A DNA stretch of 64,000 bases. Source: Sulfuriferula nivalis (lineage in GTDB: Bacteria; Pseudomonadota; Gammaproteobacteria; Burkholderiales; Sulfuriferulaceae). Of the stretch, positions 16,090-23,983 are shown one piece after another. A program made the translations under genes and the position numbers. The stretch is from contig NZ_AP021881.1 of NCBI RefSeq assembly GCF_009937995.1, forward strand, positions 1,240,001 to 1,304,000. Direction: 5' to 3'. The notes beneath the pieces are model-generated. The model made no database searches and was not told where the DNA came from. It was given only the letters and a program-made list of their open reading frames with translations. Position 1 is the first letter of the stretch. Each line of letters starts with the position of its first letter.

Positions 16090-16296
16090 CTAATGACATA
16101 AAAGTTTCGGTAAAATGCCAGCCATTACTGAACCCACAAAAACAAACACAAAAAGCAAAAACAAACCTAATATCCTCGACCCAAGTGTGTTGGCAACTTT
16201 GACGGTAAATACCGCCATTGATATAGCCGACAATGCGCCAATAGTGGCAACACCCAAACCAATACAGGCTGCCTTATTACCACGCCACTCTTGCAT
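16090..16296 (-). CDS. Hypothetical small membrane protein ending LCH (68 aa)
   Basis: The frame encodes two hydrophobic segments (residues about 10-32 and 42-63) and ends GILPKLLCH. A similar ending (LLNMLCH) and a preceding GLF.VFVFV segment occur in the small frame at 18203-18352, so the two appear related. No family is recognised. The start is uncertain because the 5' end lies close to the IS3 element. Confidence 0.5.
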   Translation of the reverse strand: MQEWRGNKAACIGLGVATIGALSAISMAVFTVKVANTLGSRILGLFLLFVFVFVGSVMAGILPKLLCH

Positions 16297-16361
16297 GCCT
16301 ACGAAGTCACAACCACTAGCCAGGTAATCCCCCCATTAATAACCGCAGTTAAAAGTAGAGG

Positions 16362-17189
16362 TTAAGCGGCCATAGCGAGTTTGTGTTTAGGCGGGATACC
16401 GCCAATCGCCGTGTTTGGTCGTTCGTTATTGTAAGTCCATAACCAAGCTGTCGCAAAGTTTTGCACTTCCTCGACGGTATCGAACAAGTAATGCGCCAAC
16501 CAGTCATAGCGCACTGTGCGGTTATAGCGCTCGATATAAGCATTCTGCTGGGGGTTGCCTGGCTGAATGAAGTCAAGTTTGATACCCCGCTGTTCAGCCC
16601 ATTCCTTAGTCATATTGCTGATGTACTCAGGGCCGTTGTCACATCGAATCACCTTGGGTACGCCACGCCATTCGATGATTTGTTCCAGTGACCGAATCAC
16701 ACGTTCTGACGGCAGCGAGAAATCCACATCAATACACAAACCTTCACGATTAAAGTCATCAATGACGTTGAATAGCCTGATACAGCGGCCATCCGCTAAC
16801 TGGTCGTGCATGAAGTCCATTGACCAGACTTCGTTGATTTGTGTTGGTACGGCAAGCGCCTCTGGTTTCTCCCGTACCAGACGACGTCTGGGTTTGATGC
16901 GTAGGTTCAATTCCAGCTCGCGATATATTCTGTAAACCCGCTTGTGGTTCCAACGAAACTGTTTGGTATTACGCAGGTAAAAATAACACAAGCCAAACCC
17001 CCAGTTGCGTTGGTTGGTGGTCAAACGTATCAGCCAGTCGGCGATGAGGGCATTCTCTGACGACAGCTTAGCCTGATAGCGATAGCAGGTTTCGCTGATA
17101 TTAAAGGCAGCGCAGGCAGTACTGATGCTGATTTGCCTAGTTTGCACTACCAACACAGCCATCTCGCGGCGCAGAGATGGCTTCACCAC
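16362..17189 (-). CDS. IS3 family transposase OrfB (integrase domain)
   Basis: The 275-aa frame has an HTH_21-like segment ([20 protein letters not shown]) and the rve catalytic core with the DDE residues in [19 protein letters not shown] and [10 protein letters not shown]. It overlaps orfA by seven bases in the -1 frame. The functional transposase is expected as an OrfAB fusion made by slipping on AAAAAAG at about 17189-17195. The frame begins with GTG. It appears intact. Confidence 0.93.
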   Translation of the reverse strand: MVKPSLRREMAVLVVQTRQISISTACAAFNISETCYRYQAKLSSENALIADWLIRLTTNQRNWGFGLCYFYLRNTKQFRWNHKRVYRIYRELELNLRIKPRRRLVREKPEALAVPTQINEVWSMDFMHDQLADGRCIRLFNVIDDFNREGLCIDVDFSLPSERVIRSLEQIIEWRGVPKVIRCDNGPEYISNMTKEWAEQRGIKLDFIQPGNPQQNAYIERYNRTVRYDWLAHYLFDTVEEVQNFATAWLWTYNNERPNTAIGGIPPKHKLAMAA

Positions 17190-17449
17190 TTTTTTGCAAG
17201 CGCCTCTGAAACGATTTCGGCTTTGAGGCGTTCTTCAGCATACATCTTTTTAAGCCGACGGTTCTCGTCTTCCAGCTCTTTGAGCCTGGCCATCATGGAG
17301 GCATCCATGCCGCCAAATTTGGCGCGCCATTTGTAAAATGTCGCTGAACTCATGCCGTGCTCTCGGCATAGTGTAGGCACTGGCGTGCCTGCCTCCGCCA
17401 GCTTCAATATCTGCATAATCTGGTTGTCACTAAATCGGGTAGTCTTCAT
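17183..17449 (-). CDS. IS3 family transposase OrfA (helix-turn-helix)
   Basis: The ATG at 17449 ([20 protein letters not shown]) gives an 88-aa protein with a helix-turn-helix ([20 protein letters not shown]) and a leucine-zipper C-terminus ([20 protein letters not shown]). The longer frame from 17464 adds five residues with no support. The slip heptamer lies in its last codons. Confidence 0.93.
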   Translation of the reverse strand: MKTTRFSDNQIMQILKLAEAGTPVPTLCREHGMSSATFYKWRAKFGGMDASMMARLKELEDENRRLKKMYAEERLKAEIVSEALAKKW

Positions 17450-17556
17450 GTAAAAAATCCTCAAATCCTAATTAAGAAAATTCTACTTTTAAATGCACTT
17501 ATTTGCTGGGGGGATTACCAATTTAGCGCCCCTATAGATTTAAATTAATAAATATT

Positions 17557-18102
17557 TCATTTATAGACACACTCAATACTGAGCATAGATAACAAAAACA
17601 TAACAAAGAATCCAACTGTTTCTATAAGTCCCTGCAGTGGATCTGAATCAATGCGATAGACAAATATCGCTCTATCATAAGAAAGTACGTTATATTGATT
17701 AATATCGACTTTCCAAACTTGCCTTAAAGGATTATCTGGATACAACCATAGATAAGCCACTGGTTGATTGTGTAACTTATCAACCAAACTTGAAATTGAA
17801 CGTTCATCAGGATTATTAAAGTTAATAATGCGTTGCATATACCCCACCCCTGCAGCAACAGGCTTAAAACGGATCCAGGCACCACGATGGGGTACATTTA
17901 CGACTTGCATAAAATAGGGTCCTGATCGAACCAATTGACTCTCTTTTGGAATGATAGAGTCCCCAAATCGGTAGTTCGCAAAATATCCTGACCCTGTCAT
18001 TGTTGTATAAAACATGATCAGAATTAGCCCTAAAAAAACCAACGTCAGTGGGTTTGTTCTCAAGGAAGGATTTATTTGAATTTCGAAACCAAAAAGTGTC
18101 AT
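17557..18102 (-). CDS. Hypothetical membrane protein with extracytoplasmic domain (181 aa)
   Basis: An N-terminal hydrophobic segment (PLTLVFLGLILIMFYTTMTG, residues about 19-38) and a C-terminal one (GLIETVGFFVMFLLSMLSIE, about 157-176) flank a soluble region. That region contains GAWIRFKPVAAGVGYMQRI and AYLWLYPDNPLRQVWKVDI. The arrangement suggests two membrane anchors with a periplasmic domain between. I do not recognise it. It lies between the IS3 element and a loose end of the same IS. Confidence 0.6.
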   Translation of the reverse strand: MTLFGFEIQINPSLRTNPLTLVFLGLILIMFYTTMTGSGYFANYRFGDSIIPKESQLVRSGPYFMQVVNVPHRGAWIRFKPVAAGVGYMQRIINFNNPDERSISSLVDKLHNQPVAYLWLYPDNPLRQVWKVDINQYNVLSYDRAIFVYRIDSDPLQGLIETVGFFVMFLLSMLSIECVYK

Positions 18103-18134
18103 GTTAATCCTTGTTAATAATTGGCTTTATATGG

Positions 18135-18153
18135 GATTTTTGCTGGGGGGATT
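18135..18153. mobile_element. Solo right end of the IS3-family element
   Basis: TTGCTGGGGGGATTACC is identical to the terminal 17 bases of the right end at 17503-17519. With the left end at 15978 it brackets the IS3 element and the genes at 16090 and 17557 on both sides. Confidence 0.75.
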
Positions 18154-18202
18154 ACCCGTTAACCCAACAGTCTTATAGTGGCAAAGGTTAAATTGACATG
18201 GA

Positions 18203-18352
18203 TTAATGACACAGCATATTGAGTAATGCACGTTCTGGAATTGCAACAACGAACACGAAAACAAAAAAAAGCCCCACTGTTTTTGCCCAAAAAGCCTCAA
18301 AACCTTTTATCACTAAAGCCATCATAAATATGATGGCTATAACCTTACCCAT
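18203..18352 (-). CDS. Small hypothetical membrane protein ending LCH (49 aa)
   Basis: From an ATG at 18352 the frame reads MGKVIAIIFMMALVIKGFEA then FWAKTVGLFFVFVFVVAIPE and ends RALLNMLCH. Two hydrophobic helices are apparent. It resembles the end of the 68-aa protein at 16090-16296. The frame is open further upstream through a GTG, so the true start is unclear. It may be the 3' part of a gene whose 5' part is the frame at 18392-18502. Confidence 0.45.
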   Translation of the reverse strand: MGKVIAIIFMMALVIKGFEAFWAKTVGLFFVFVFVVAIPERALLNMLCH

Positions 18353-18391
18353 AATCACAAATACAATAAAATCCACTACCGCACTAGAGGG

Positions 18392-18502
18392 CTAACTTGC
18401 CATCATTGCAAAATGACAGTTTGGAACTTGTGCCAGTACCGAGAATATTAGAGCCCCAAAGGCTGATACCAATAGCCGTGTATATAATTTTATTTTTGTC
18501 AT
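18392..18502 (-). CDS. Very short signal-peptide-like frame (36 aa), possibly the 5' part of a broken gene
   Basis: The frame starts at an ATG at 18502 and reads MTKIKLYTRLLVSAFGALIF then SVLAQVPNCHFAMMAS before a TAG. It looks like a signal peptide or single membrane helix. The downstream small membrane frame follows 40 bases later, so one gene split by a mutation is possible. Confidence 0.35.
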   Translation of the reverse strand: MTKIKLYTRLLVSAFGALIFSVLAQVPNCHFAMMAS

Positions 18503-18711
18503 ATCTGATTTTTGCTTTCCACCAATCTAACTGCAAATGGCTTACCGAAAAACACGTCTCCTATTGTTGATTTTAGGTGAAATCCCCTTGCTTACTTTCT
18601 TACTTAAGCAAGTTTGCCTTGGTAAAAGGTGGGGGAAGCTTCACTCTCTTTATTATTTTGATGGTGCGCGCTAAACTAATCATGGCGAACATCATTAATT
18701 AAGAGTGATGC

Positions 18712-19005
18712 GTAAGGACAATATTATTTTTATTTGTCGCACCGCAAAACCAGCTGAATCAACATGGAAAGTGTCTTACATTTTATCGTTATTTACTTAC
18801 AAATTCATGACTGTGGTAGTGCATTCAAGATTGGGAACAACCATTTTCCAAGAAGTCAATATTCAAGCTGGCTATCCATGTCAACGAAGAAATCCAGCCA
18901 ATATTTGAGGTGGAGCAGTCATTAGTACTGGATGTCGAAATTTGTTAAAGCAGACGCTCATTCACACATTTTTCAAGCCTTACTGAATGCCGCTTTGGCC
19001 GAGAT
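18712..19005. repeat. Degenerate dispersed repeat, partner of 6190-6490
   Basis: It aligns with 6190-6490 over nearly its whole length. The 67-codon plus-strand frame at 18705-18908 lies within it. Because the frame is only partly kept in the other copy, I do not call a gene. The last 65 bases (18926-18990) also resemble 50438-50495. Nothing else is seen between 18503 and 19339. Confidence 0.6.
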
Positions 19006-19060
19006 TCAGACGTTTGCATCAATGACAGCGATAGTCAGGAATTCGGCCTAAGCTGACATC
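18996..19060. repeat. Palindrome-bounded intergenic repeat, copy 1
   Basis: A stretch of about 53 bases runs from GGCCGAGATTCAGACG to GTCAGGAATTCGGCC, with GGCCGA/TCGGCC as its terminal inverted repeat. The same unit occurs at 26944-26998, and a part of it, inverted, at 46205-46250. The shared interior includes CAATAACAGCGATGGTCAG. It behaves like a REP-type element. Confidence 0.65.
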
Positions 19061-19339
19061 CGACTAACCTTGTTTGGATGTCAGCAATCAACCCAATAAC
19101 ATTCGGTCATAACTCCATCATCAAAGATCCATAATGCGATCAACAGCCGCTACTCTGATTGATAATTTCACCGATTTCATTCCAATCAATCAAGCGTTAT
19201 TAATTTAACGTATGATTACATCATATACGGACAGGGAAATTTATTGGGCAATTATGAATCAACAAATTACCAGAAAACAGCACGCCTTATTATTAACGAT
19301 AGTACGGATCGCTAGGTTAGCATAAAGAATGTTAGTCAT

Positions 19340-19750
19340 ATGAAATCGCTTATATCACTCACTTTGCTCTGTGTAGTCTTTCTTTCCGGCTGCAAACATG
19401 AAATTCCCCCACTTATTGCTGGTGAGGTTCGAGTTTCAAACTCAGGCAAAGTAATACAAATGAGCCCTGAGCAATTGAAGTTACTGCAGGCGTGGCTAGA
19501 AAAAAACCTGTCAAATTGGGGGCGTTGCCTGTACACGCCTCCAGCCCCGTCTGTCATAATTTTATTGCACTATGCTGATGGTTCACAAAGCGCCATGTCA
19601 TTACTTAAATTTCCTGCAGAAATAAAACAAACCACACTGCTCGCCTCGCATCTAATTGGCAGCAACCTAAGTGAACAGCCGTGCGCTGTTCAATCGTTCT
19701 CAGAAAATGAAGTTGGTGCACTTATGTCCATCACTGGAGTGTCGCAGTGA
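19340..19750 (+). CDS. Putative lipoprotein (136 aa), cassette-like gene
   Basis: The protein starts MKSLISLTLLCVVFLSGCKH with a lipobox LSGC, so Cys18 should be lipidated after signal peptidase II cleavage. The mature part has no family I recognise (EQLKLLQAWLEKNLSNWGR, then a conserved-looking YTPPAPSVIILLHYADG). It is the first of four small same-strand genes separated by attC-like sites, which suggests an integron cassette gene. Confidence 0.7.
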   Translation: MKSLISLTLLCVVFLSGCKHEIPPLIAGEVRVSNSGKVIQMSPEQLKLLQAWLEKNLSNWGRCLYTPPAPSVIILLHYADGSQSAMSLLKFPAEIKQTTLLASHLIGSNLSEQPCAVQSFSENEVGALMSITGVSQ

Positions 19751-19754
19751 ATAT

Positions 19755-19816
19755 GGCAAACTCGACAGTCAAGAGAGTCTGCACAATAGCGCCAGCCCAT
19801 TGCTTTTGCGTCGGGC
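19755..19816 (+). other. attC-like site 1 (degenerate)
   Basis: GGCAAAC (R''-like) and GTCGGGC (R'-like, consensus GTTRRRY) bound 62 bases. The interior contains GTCAAGAGAGTCTGCAC and CCAGCCCATTG, which resemble Vibrio-type attC interiors. R' has one mismatch to the consensus. Confidence 0.45.
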
Positions 19817-19843
19817 ATCATAATAAATTTCGAGGGAGTATCT

Positions 19844-20350
19844 ATGCATAACAAAAATAGTTCACTTTTTTTACTTACGCCTTTCACTGCGTTAGCGTTT
19901 ATATTTATTGCGCTTCTTGCTCCATTAACTACTTTTGCTGCCGAAACATATGATGTTGCTCTTTCGATGGTTAAGACGTTACAACTAGGAAATAATTTGG
20001 AGCCTATGAGTTATCGCGTTGCAACAACAACCCAAACGTATCTTATGATTGTTCAAAAAGCGGGAACCTTAACTGCACAGTCTCTTACAAAAGACGAGCT
20101 ACACCGATTGCAACCTAAGTATCAGGAACAATGGAATACAAACCTTGCTCGCTCATATGCGGAATTTTTTGATTCTACCGAGATGCAATCTATCACTAAC
20201 GAACAAAAATCGTCAAAATATGTCGGGAAATTTTTATCAAAGCAGAATGATGTTGGCAGAAGTATGCAATTAAAATCAACAAAACTTTTAACTGATTTTG
20301 TATCCGAGGCTATGCTTAATGTATTCACTAAAGTTAATGGTGGAAAATGA
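19844..20350 (+). CDS. Hypothetical exported protein (168 aa), cassette-like gene
   Basis: An N-terminal signal peptide (LFLLTPFTALAFIFIALLAP then ATTFAAET-like cleavage region) is followed by a mostly helical domain of about 130 residues with no motif I recognise. Landmarks are LGNNLEPMSYRVATTTQTYL, QEQWNTNLARSYAEFFDSTE and STKLLTDFVSEAMLNVFTKV. It has a GAGGGAG ribosome-binding site eight bases before the ATG. It is flanked by attC-like sites on both sides. Confidence 0.7.
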   Translation: MHNKNSSLFLLTPFTALAFIFIALLAPLTTFAAETYDVALSMVKTLQLGNNLEPMSYRVATTTQTYLMIVQKAGTLTAQSLTKDELHRLQPKYQEQWNTNLARSYAEFFDSTEMQSITNEQKSSKYVGKFLSKQNDVGRSMQLKSTKLLTDFVSEAMLNVFTKVNGGK

Positions 20351-20351
20351 T

Positions 20352-20412
20352 GCCCAGTCGATCATTCAAGCGTGACGCCGCAGGAGCGTCAAGCCCCTTA
20401 ACTTTACATAGA
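20352..20412 (+). other. attC-like site 2
   Basis: The stretch GCCCAGTCGATCATTCAAGC followed by GTGACGCC, a short loop, GGAGCGTC and AAGCCCCTTAACTTTA has the classic attC interior (TTCAAGC...GACGCC...GGCGTC...CTTAAC). The two outer cores are mutated (GCCCAGT for GCCCAAC, CATAGAA in place of GTTRRRY). It follows the stop codon of the upstream gene directly. Confidence 0.65.
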
Positions 20413-20420
20413 ATTGTCAA

Positions 20421-20849
20421 ATGAAAATGCTTAAATGGTTACTAGTTCCAGTCATCGCTTTTGCAGCTTTTATATCCTATGGCTTCATACTGGATTATTT
20501 ATCACAACTAATTCCTGTCCCAGACAAAACAAATATGCCATTTCTGCTGATGGCGCTTATTCTGCCTCAATTCCTTGCCTCTGCATCAACAGCAGTTTTC
20601 TGCGCCTATCTCTTAACTGCCCTTTATAATCGCAAAGCTATTTGGGTATCTTTTATTGTGGCTTTACCTGTACTTGTAGTTTCGTTACCGGAACTATCAA
20701 ACATTGGTAACTTAAAATCTAGTACGTTAGTTTTATTGTACGAAATGGTTGCGTATCTATCCCTTATGCTAGGTTGCTCCTTAATACTTTCAAAGCAAAC
20801 TAAAGTGCTAAATCGGCATTCAAGCGAGATGCCTAACTGTGCCATTTAA
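20421..20849 (+). CDS. Hypothetical four-TM membrane protein (142 aa), cassette-like gene
   Basis: Hydrophobic segments lie near residues 4-24, 41-66, 72-92 and 101-123. The C-terminus is polar (LSKQTKVLNRHSSEMPNCAI) and its last codons fall inside the next attC-like site, a common property of cassette genes. The family is unknown. Confidence 0.65.
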   Translation: MKMLKWLLVPVIAFAAFISYGFILDYLSQLIPVPDKTNMPFLLMALILPQFLASASTAVFCAYLLTALYNRKAIWVSFIVALPVLVVSLPELSNIGNLKSSTLVLLYEMVAYLSLMLGCSLILSKQTKVLNRHSSEMPNCAI

Positions 20850-20862
20850 TTCTAGGTTAGGA
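20806..20862 (+). other. attC-like site 3
   Basis: TGCTAAAT (R''-like) and GTTAGGA (R', last base off consensus) bound about 57 bases with the interior GGCATTCAAGCGAGATGCC and TTTAATTCTAG. It overlaps the end of the upstream gene, and its R' abuts the start codon of the next. Confidence 0.5.
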
Positions 20863-21068
20863 TGCAACCCAAGATGCTTGATGCTATTTTTGATTTTCTA
20901 TCCGAAGTCGTAACCTTTCAACTTGGAAGGTTTTATATCGTAATCATTACGTTCGGACGTTGCAAGCCGAAGATTGGTGACACCAGCCAACCTCTTGTGA
21001 GTTTATTTGGTGGAACACTAACGATCATTCTCATAGTTGGAATCTTTGCATGGATAAACCACTCCTAA
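20862..21068 (+). CDS. Small hypothetical membrane protein (68 aa), cassette-like gene
   Basis: The ATG at 20862 lies directly after the attC-like R' core, as in integron cassettes. The product has FDFLSEVVTFQLGRFYIVII and a second hydrophobic helix (GGTLTIILIVGIFAWI). An internal ATG at codon 5 is an alternative start. No family is recognised. Confidence 0.55.
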   Translation: MQPKMLDAIFDFLSEVVTFQLGRFYIVIITFGRCKPKIGDTSQPLVSLFGGTLTIILIVGIFAWINHS

Positions 21069-21087
21069 ACTCGCCAGCTACTCCGTG

Positions 21088-21172
21088 CTTTAACCCGACG
21101 CTCAACCTCATTCCCGTTGGTCGCTGGACAGTGCTAAGGTACCGCCGGCTAGCCCCACGCTGGAGGTTCAAT
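21088..21172 (+). other. attC-like site 4
   Basis: CTTTAAC and GTTCAAT bound 85 bases whose interior begins CCGACGCTCAACCTC and contains GTTGGTCGCTGGACAGTG, a pattern I associate with betaproteobacterial attC sites. The ATG of the next gene overlaps the R'-like core. The arms do not pair cleanly, so this is the weakest of the series apart from site 1. Confidence 0.4.
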
Positions 21173-21272
21173 GTCTGAAGATGATTTCGAGCCAGTAGTT
21201 CTCGAAGACCCGAAGGATCGTCGGTTGCGCCCGTTGTTTGTCGGGCGATTCGCTGATCTACTCGACTTAATT
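21171..21272 (+). pseudogene. 5' fragment of a cassette-like gene, truncated by IS91
   Basis: The frame reads MSEDDFEPVVLEDPKDRRLR then PLFVGRFADLLDLI and then enters the IS91 end at 21273. The shared sequence of the two IS91 arms begins at exactly that base, so the rest of the frame (to 21473) belongs to the element. Confidence 0.7.
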
Positions 21273-21384
21273 GTTGAACGAAGCCGCTATCGCGGAGAAA
21301 TATTCCCGAACCATCAAATTACGCAGCATAATTTCGTCTCCCCCAGCAATGGAATTTTGATTACTGTACCACGAGGAGACGACA

Positions 21385-22298
21385 TTGACAGCCCCCACAC
21401 CCATCCCCGCGCACTTCGAGCACAATCACCAGCGACTGCTGAATTGCCTCAAGCTCAGAGGCATGCAGCCTAAAACCATCGCCTTGTATTCACACGGCGT
21501 ACGGCGCGCAGCGGTGTATTTTAATGACCAGATAGACGCGCTCACCAAGCCACAATTAACCGACTATTTTGTTCGCATCCTGGATACCCATTCATGGAGT
21601 ACGCTCAAACATGATCTGTATGGACTGAAGTTCTATTATGCCCATGTACTCAGCCAACCCTGGCCAGGTGCGGATCTGGTTAAACCACCCAAGTCATATA
21701 GCCTGCCCGACATCATTACCGTCGCCCAGGCACAACAAATCTTCATGGCCACCCGCGTATTGAGCTACCGCGTATTCTTCTTCACCCTCTACAGCCTGGG
21801 CTTACGATTAGGCGAAGGCTTACGCTTGCAGGTAGGGGATATCGATGCGGATCGGATGCGGGTGCAAGTACGCAACGCCAAAGGCAACCGTGATCGATTG
21901 GTGCCGTTATCAGAGAACACCTTGCAGGTATTGCGCCGTTTCTGGCTCACCCATCGCAACCCAAGCTTGCTCTTTCCTAATCGACACGGCGGTCTTGCCA
22001 AATCGCACTTGGCACGCACCCCGCTGGATCGTGGTGGTATCCAGACCACCTTGGGTCAAGTGACCCGTGACTGTGGCTTAAAAAAAGAATTACACCACAC
22101 AGCCTGCGCCACAGCTATGCCACCCACCTGATAGAAGCTGGCATCGATTTACTCGAAATTCAGCAGATACTCGGACACCAGTCCATCCTCACCACCATCC
22201 GCTACACCCACCTCACCGAACAACGCCATCAGAGCGCACACACTCGCCTTAATCAATTAATGGAGAAATTCCACATTCATTGGGGCAAAGTCAAATGA
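21385..22298 (+). CDS. IS91-associated tyrosine recombinase, needs a -1 frameshift
   Basis: The zero frame starts at TTG 21385 (GAGGAG upstream) and gives an N-terminal SAM-like core-binding domain, then a catalytic domain with [15 protein letters not shown] (first Arg) and LLFPNRHGG. It ends at 22131 in an unrelated tail. At a run of seven A residues (22080-22086) a -1 shift continues the protein as [20 protein letters not shown] then [15 protein letters not shown], supplying HxxR, His and the Tyr nucleophile, and stops at 22298. That stop overlaps the tnpA ATG (ATGA). Both copies have the same A7 run, and the overlap with tnpA is conserved only in the shifted frame. So programmed frameshifting is more likely than a random error, although a shared loss-of-frame mutation cannot be excluded. 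Confidence 0.8.
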
Positions 22299-23410
22299 TC
22301 AGACTGGCGCACATCGTAGCAACCTACGCAGCTAAACTGCTTGCACAACACGGTCATCACCTATTGCCCAGCCAGCAAGCTGCCTTAACCGCCTTTCAAA
22401 CCTGCCGTAGCCAGATGAGCCCGAGGATGCAACTTGCCTGTGATGATTGTCAAACACCCAGCTACCTGCCACATTCCTGCGGTCATCGGCATTGCCCGCA
22501 TTGCCAGGCGCACGAATCACAGCGCTGGATAGACCAGCAATTACACAAATCCATCCCCGCCAACTACTTCATGCTCACCTTCACCGTGCCCGCCCAGTTG
22601 CGCACACTGGCCTGGCAACATCAGCGCGTCATGTATGACTTGATCACACGCTGCGCGTGGGAAACAGTCAACACCTTCAGCCAAAACGACAACAAGCTGC
22701 GCGGCAGCGCAGGGGCGGTGACTGTACTGCATACCCATAACCGCCGACTGGACTATCACCCCCATGTGCATCTCGTCATGCCCGCTGTCGCCTTTAACCC
22801 CAAACAGCGACGCATGCGTCATAAACACGGCAACTACCTGTTTAACCACAAAGCCCTGGCCAAAGTATTTCGTGCCAAATTACTGGCAGGCATCAGACAA
22901 GCAGGACTCACCCTGCCAAACGATTACCCGACCGATTGGGTGGTGGATTGCAAAGCCGTCGGCACTGGACAGCACGCTCTGATCTACCTTGGGCGCTATC
23001 TGTATCGGGGGGTGATACAGGAGAAAGACATCCTCTCCGACCGGCATGGTCAGGTCACCTTCCGTTACCGGAACAGCCAAACCAAACAAATGGAAACCCG
23101 TACCTTGAGTGGTGTAGCCTTCCTGCGACTGATACTGCAACACATTCTGCCCAAAGGCTACCGCCGCGCCCGCAACTTTGGCTACCTGCATCCCAATAGC
23201 AAACTACTCACCCAGCTACAGCTGACCCACCTATGGCGACGGAACAATCCGCCGCCAGCGCAACCCAGACCAGCGATACGTTGCCAATGTTGCGGTGGGG
23301 TGATGAAGATAGTGCGCACACGTATCAAAGCGATACCGCTAGCCACATCAGCCCCATCTATAAAACGGGAACACAGAGCAGATGACACAGGGTGGGAGAC
23401 CATGCGCTAA
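22295..23410 (+). CDS. tnpA: IS91 family transposase (HUH, Y2 rolling-circle type)
   Basis: The ATG at 22295 overlaps the recombinase stop, and I prefer it to the TTG at 22280. The 371-aa protein has an N-terminal zinc-binding region (CDDCQ, then HRHCPHCQ), then [14 protein letters not shown], the HUH motif in [11 protein letters not shown] and the tyrosine motif [12 protein letters not shown] with two Tyr four apart. It ends after a second Cys motif (CQCCGG). IS91 enzymes nick one strand at oriIS and move by rolling-circle replication. The gene appears complete. Confidence 0.93.
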   Translation: MIRLAHIVATYAAKLLAQHGHHLLPSQQAALTAFQTCRSQMSPRMQLACDDCQTPSYLPHSCGHRHCPHCQAHESQRWIDQQLHKSIPANYFMLTFTVPAQLRTLAWQHQRVMYDLITRCAWETVNTFSQNDNKLRGSAGAVTVLHTHNRRLDYHPHVHLVMPAVAFNPKQRRMRHKHGNYLFNHKALAKVFRAKLLAGIRQAGLTLPNDYPTDWVVDCKAVGTGQHALIYLGRYLYRGVIQEKDILSDRHGQVTFRYRNSQTKQMETRTLSGVAFLRLILQHILPKGYRRARNFGYLHPNSKLLTQLQLTHLWRRNNPPPAQPRPAIRCQCCGGVMKIVRTRIKAIPLATSAPSIKREHRADDTGWETMR

Positions 23411-23662
23411 ACCAGCCCACACCGCCCACCTGCCAGACTAGGCAGGTATGGCCGTGCTCGCCCTGAAGAAGGCTGAAATTGGGTTAACATGCCCGAAAAG
23501 CCGACTAAAAACGGTGAGTTGAATAGAATAAGTTGCTGCAATGGCAACGTGAAGGTCGTGAAATGGCGGGTGGGATGCGTAACGCGTCCAGTTATGCCAG
23601 CATAGTCAAAAAGATATTTCCATAAGCGCTCAAGCAACACCCGCCCCAGCCATGCCGGGCTT

Positions 23663-23725
23663 GTCCAACAAACGGTTCAGATTGTGGCTCGCTTCGCGAT
23701 CACAATCTAACCTTATTCGTTGGGT
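23663..23725 (+). other. attC site, left of the IS91-flanked cassette
   Basis: GTCCAAC (RYYYAAC) and GTTGGGT (GTTRRRY) bound 63 bases. The interior pairs AGATTGTG with CACAATCT around a CGC/GCG loop region. It is the inverse of the attC at 23984-24046 up to base 23721, so the two sites face opposite ways. Confidence 0.8.
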
Positions 23726-23976
23726 TCGGGTCCTCAATACTTTTCGTCGTCTTTGTAGTCGGCGGCATCAGTCTTTTTGTTTACAACCTTTATTTAATCG
23801 CTGTGGTTCTTGCCTCGCGTGGTTCTTGGTTGTCACTTACCTTTGAGGTCGCTCTAGTGATCGCTGTTATGCTGTACATCTGGATTTCGCCATTCATTAG
23901 GCAGTTGATAGTGGTCGCCATACTTGTCATTATTTCCATGGGTATGTCGCCATTCGTTGAAAGGCTGATCAGTTGA
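23722..23976 (+). CDS. Membrane-protein gene cassette between two attC sites (start unclear)
   Basis: The frame is open across the whole space between the two attC sites and encodes 84 residues with four hydrophobic stretches (ILFVVFVVGGISLFVYNLYL, LTFEVALVIAVMLYIWI, IVVAILVIISMGM). No ATG occurs near the 5' end. The first plausible starts are internal GTG codons, and upstream the frame runs into the attC. The gene therefore probably lost its 5' end when the inverted structure formed. The stop codon lies seven bases before the right attC, as in a normal cassette. The function is unknown. Confidence 0.5.
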   Translation, partial: GFGSSILFVVFVVGGISLFVYNLYLIAVVLASRGSWLSLTFEVALVIAVMLYIWISPFIRQLIVVAILVIISMGMSPFVERLIS

Positions 23977-23983
23977 CCTCCAC

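Larger units (their letters stand above)
16323..17519 (-). mobile_element. IS3-family insertion sequence (about 1,197 bp)
   Basis: Terminal inverted repeats GGTAATCCCCCCA bound the element at 16323 and 17519. It has two overlapping frames, orfA and orfB, with an A6G slip site, as in IS3. No clear 3-bp target duplication is visible with these boundaries. Related solo ends lie at 15978 and 18137. Confidence 0.9.
21273..23659 (+). mobile_element. IS91-family element, left copy
   Basis: It carries a tyrosine-recombinase gene and a Y2-type HUH transposase gene in one operon. The terIS end has a hairpin (CCGC-TATC-GCGG near 21285-21296) and the oriIS end carries ACCTGCC/GGCAGGT near 23430. It abuts CTTG (CAAG on the other strand), one of the tetranucleotide targets known for IS91. 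No direct repeats are generated, as expected for this family. Confidence 0.85.
21273..23721. repeat. Left arm of a perfect 2,449-bp inverted repeat
   Basis: The sequence from 21273 to 23721 is the reverse complement of 23988-26436 without any visible mismatch. The arm contains a complete IS91-family element plus most of an attC site. The 266 bases between the arms hold an attC-bounded cassette. Confidence 0.95.

Noticed and set aside
18705-18908. 67-codon plus-strand frame
   Set aside because: It lies in a dispersed degenerate repeat, and the partner copy keeps only part of the frame. Treated as a remnant.
19200-19335. Integron integrase or attI site before the first cassette
   Set aside because: The short frame MNQQITRKQHALLLTIVRIA here is not an integrase, and no attI-like core is convincing.
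21171-21473. 100-aa protein spanning the IS91 boundary
   Set aside because: Only the part to 21272 is native. The remainder is IS91 sequence shared with the other copy.
23652-23846. 64-codon frame across the attC
   Set aside because: It reads through the attC hairpin in a frame different from the membrane-protein cassette and gives an Arg/Cys-rich random-like product.
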